Shown one piece after another: positions 5,189 through 6,386 of a stretch of 6,386 nt of DNA (positions within the stretch are counted from its first letter, which is position 1; each line of letters begins with the position of its first letter). The notes beneath the pieces were generated by a model. It worked only from the letters and a program-made list of their open reading frames with translations. It was not told where the DNA came from and made no database searches. Origin of the DNA: an uncultured Alistipes sp. (GTDB lineage Bacteria; Bacteroidota; Bacteroidia; Bacteroidales; Rikenellaceae). The position numbers and the translations under genes were made by a program. The stretch is from the NCBI GenBank assembly GCA_947174295.1, contig CAMWIG010000119.1:1-6386 (forward strand), written 5' to 3'.

Positions 5189-6386
5189 TCAGAGGTCGAT
5201 GCCGCGTTCGCGGAACTGTTCGAGGTCGTGGGCGTTGAGCCCTGTTTTGACGAAAGGCACGGCCTCGTTGTGGTCGTTGAGATAGCAGCGCGGCGCCTCG
5301 TAGTCGAACTTGGCATTGACGAGCGATACCGAGCGGTCGACGTAGCGCGACGCGACGGACGCCATGTCGGCCATGGTGTGGAACAGCGCATGGGTCGTCG
5401 CCGGAGCGTGGCGGTTGTCGTGCGCTGCTGCCGCCTTGGCCGGGAACTCGGCCCGATATGCGGGAGAGAACCACGACAAGGCCGCTACGTGAAGCTGATA
5501 GTATGTCGTCGTGGGCGATGCGTGCAGGAATCGGTTGCGACTGTCGTCGTAGAGATCTTCGCCGTGGTCGGCGCTGTACAGCAGAGCCGAGCATACTCCG
5601 CGCAACGATTGCAGGTAGTCGATTGTCGATGCGAGGAAGTGGTCGGTGTAGAGTATCGAGTTGTCGTAGGCGTTTCGCAATGTCTCGACGTTGGCGGCCG
5701 TGATTGCGACATCGTCGTCGGGCCGGAACTTCGCGAACTCGCGGGGATAGCGCTGATGATAGCAGAAGTGCGACCCGTAGCAGTGGAGGATGAAGAGCAT
5801 GTTGTCGTCGGGGTAGGCGCGAATCTGCTTTTTCATCTCGTCGAGCATCTGCATGTCGAACCGCGGATTGCGGATGTAAATCAGCGCGTCGGCATCCGAG
5901 GCGAGATTGTCGATCATGGCACCGTTGGGCGACTGGTTCGAAATGAAGCAGGTGCGGAATCCGGCTTCGTTGAAGAGCGCCGGCAGTCCTTTGCGGCGGA
6001 ACAGCTCGTCGTGCTCCGACGTGGCGACCGACGAGAGAATCATCGGCACGCTCTTGTGTGTCGTGTTGCTCTGCGTCAGCATGTTGTCGAACAGGCATAT
6101 GTCGTTGCGGCGCGACAGTTCGGGATTGGTGGCGCGCCCGTAACCGAACAGCTGCCAGTTGTCGGCCCGGGATGCTTCGCCGATGACGTAGACGTAAATT
6201 TCGCGGCGGCGCGACCTCGCCGTGCGATAGGCTCCGTACTTGAAGCCGGCCGAGGTCTTCGGATAGCGGATTATCTTGCGGAACTCCTGCGCGCTGAGAT
6301 TGGCGTTGTATATGACATTAAACGGGAATATCTCGTCGCGAAGAACTTGTTTTTCATCTATCTTGCGATAGGCGGGAATCAGAGTC
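5189..6386 (-). CDS. Phosphoethanolamine transferase-like enzyme (EptA/sulfatase superfamily), 5' end outside window
   Basis: The frame is open from the right edge to TGA at 5189, giving 398 visible residues. An internal Met at visible residue 102 is not the start, because essential motifs precede it. Numbering visible residues: VIGEASRADNWQLFGYGRATNP (split: VIGEAS 67-72, then RADNW, then GYGRATNP 81-88) is the classic Ept start of the catalytic domain with metal-binding Glu70. NTTHKSVPM (107-115) holds the expected nucleophile Thr109. HCYGSHFCYHQRYP (201-214) and AYDNSILYTD (239-248) match the Ept core, SADHGE (271-276) gives metal ligands Asp273 and His274, and FLHASP (286-291) gives His288. 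The N-terminal membrane domain lies outside the window. Members transfer phosphoethanolamine from phosphatidylethanolamine to lipid A or other glycans in the periplasm and can raise cationic peptide resistance. Acceptor is unknown here. The cysteines that form conserved disulphides in EptA/MCR around the nucleophile and after F-x-P are not at those places. Confidence 0.88.
   Translation of the reverse strand, partial: TLIPAYRKIDEKQVLRDEIFPFNVIYNANLSAQEFRKIIRYPKTSAGFKYGAYRTARSRRREIYVYVIGEASRADNWQLFGYGRATNPELSRRNDICLFDNMLTQSNTTHKSVPMILSSVATSEHDELFRRKGLPALFNEAGFRTCFISNQSPNGAMIDNLASDADALIYIRNPRFDMQMLDEMKKQIRAYPDDNMLFILHCYGSHFCYHQRYPREFAKFRPDDDVAITAANVETLRNAYDNSILYTDHFLASTIDYLQSLRGVCSALLYSADHGEDLYDDSRNRFLHASPTTTYYQLHVAALSWFSPAYRAEFPAKAAAAHDNRHAPATTHALFHTMADMASVASRYVDRSVSLVNAKFDYEAPRCYLNDHNEAVPFVKTGLNAHDLEQFRERGIDL

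Noticed and set aside
5189..6082. Shorter start (ATG at 6082) for the Ept-like gene
   Set aside because: The frame stays open to the window edge, and the upstream part encodes the GEAS metal-binding and GYGRATNP motifs that belong to the catalytic domain, so the true start lies outside.

Overview
The window looks like ordinary chromosome from a GC-rich member of the Bacteroidota, possibly an Alistipes-like gut lineage. The phylum assignment rests on three things: Bacteroidota-type -7 promoter boxes (TAnnTTTG) upstream of three transcription units, A-rich leaders without strong Shine-Dalgarno sites, and gene content typical of the phylum (fused FeoA-FeoB, a 57-residue histone H1-like protein). 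The genus is a guess. I see no mobile elements, CRISPR arrays, tRNA or rRNA.

Layout from left to right. Positions 1-1998 (minus strand) hold a compact membrane-protein operon. It is transcribed from about 2020 leftwards: a YjjP/ThrE-like exporter subunit (1998-1228), a YjjB/ThrE_2-like partner that overlaps it by 4 nt (1231-737), and after 10 nt a DUF6064-like polytopic membrane protein that runs off the left edge (726-1). Positions 2045-4573 (minus) are the ferrous iron uptake operon. It has a FeoA-FeoB fusion of 787 residues, followed 3 nt later by a 53-residue FeoB-associated Cys-rich membrane protein that is short enough to be easily missed. Positions 4574-4879 are a divergent promoter region. 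Positions 4880-5053 (plus) encode the small histone H1-like protein, a monocistronic unit with a near-consensus promoter and a strong GAAA-tetraloop terminator. Positions 5189-6386 (minus) are the C-terminal catalytic part of a phosphoethanolamine-transferase-like (EptA/MCR/sulfatase superfamily) enzyme whose membrane N-terminus lies beyond the right edge.

Functionally, the feo operon imports Fe2+ across the inner membrane under low oxygen. The YjjPB-like pair probably exports a small metabolite: succinate for E. coli YjjPB, threonine/serine for the single-chain ThrE relatives. In an anaerobe that makes succinate this could be end-product export, but that is inference. The Ept-like enzyme is expected to modify lipid A or another envelope glycan with a phospho-group. 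The histone-like protein is expected to bind DNA.

I did not find a convincing undescribed system. The best leads are the DUF6064 protein tied to the exporter pair, the short FeoB partner, and the unusual cysteine pattern of the Ept-like enzyme.
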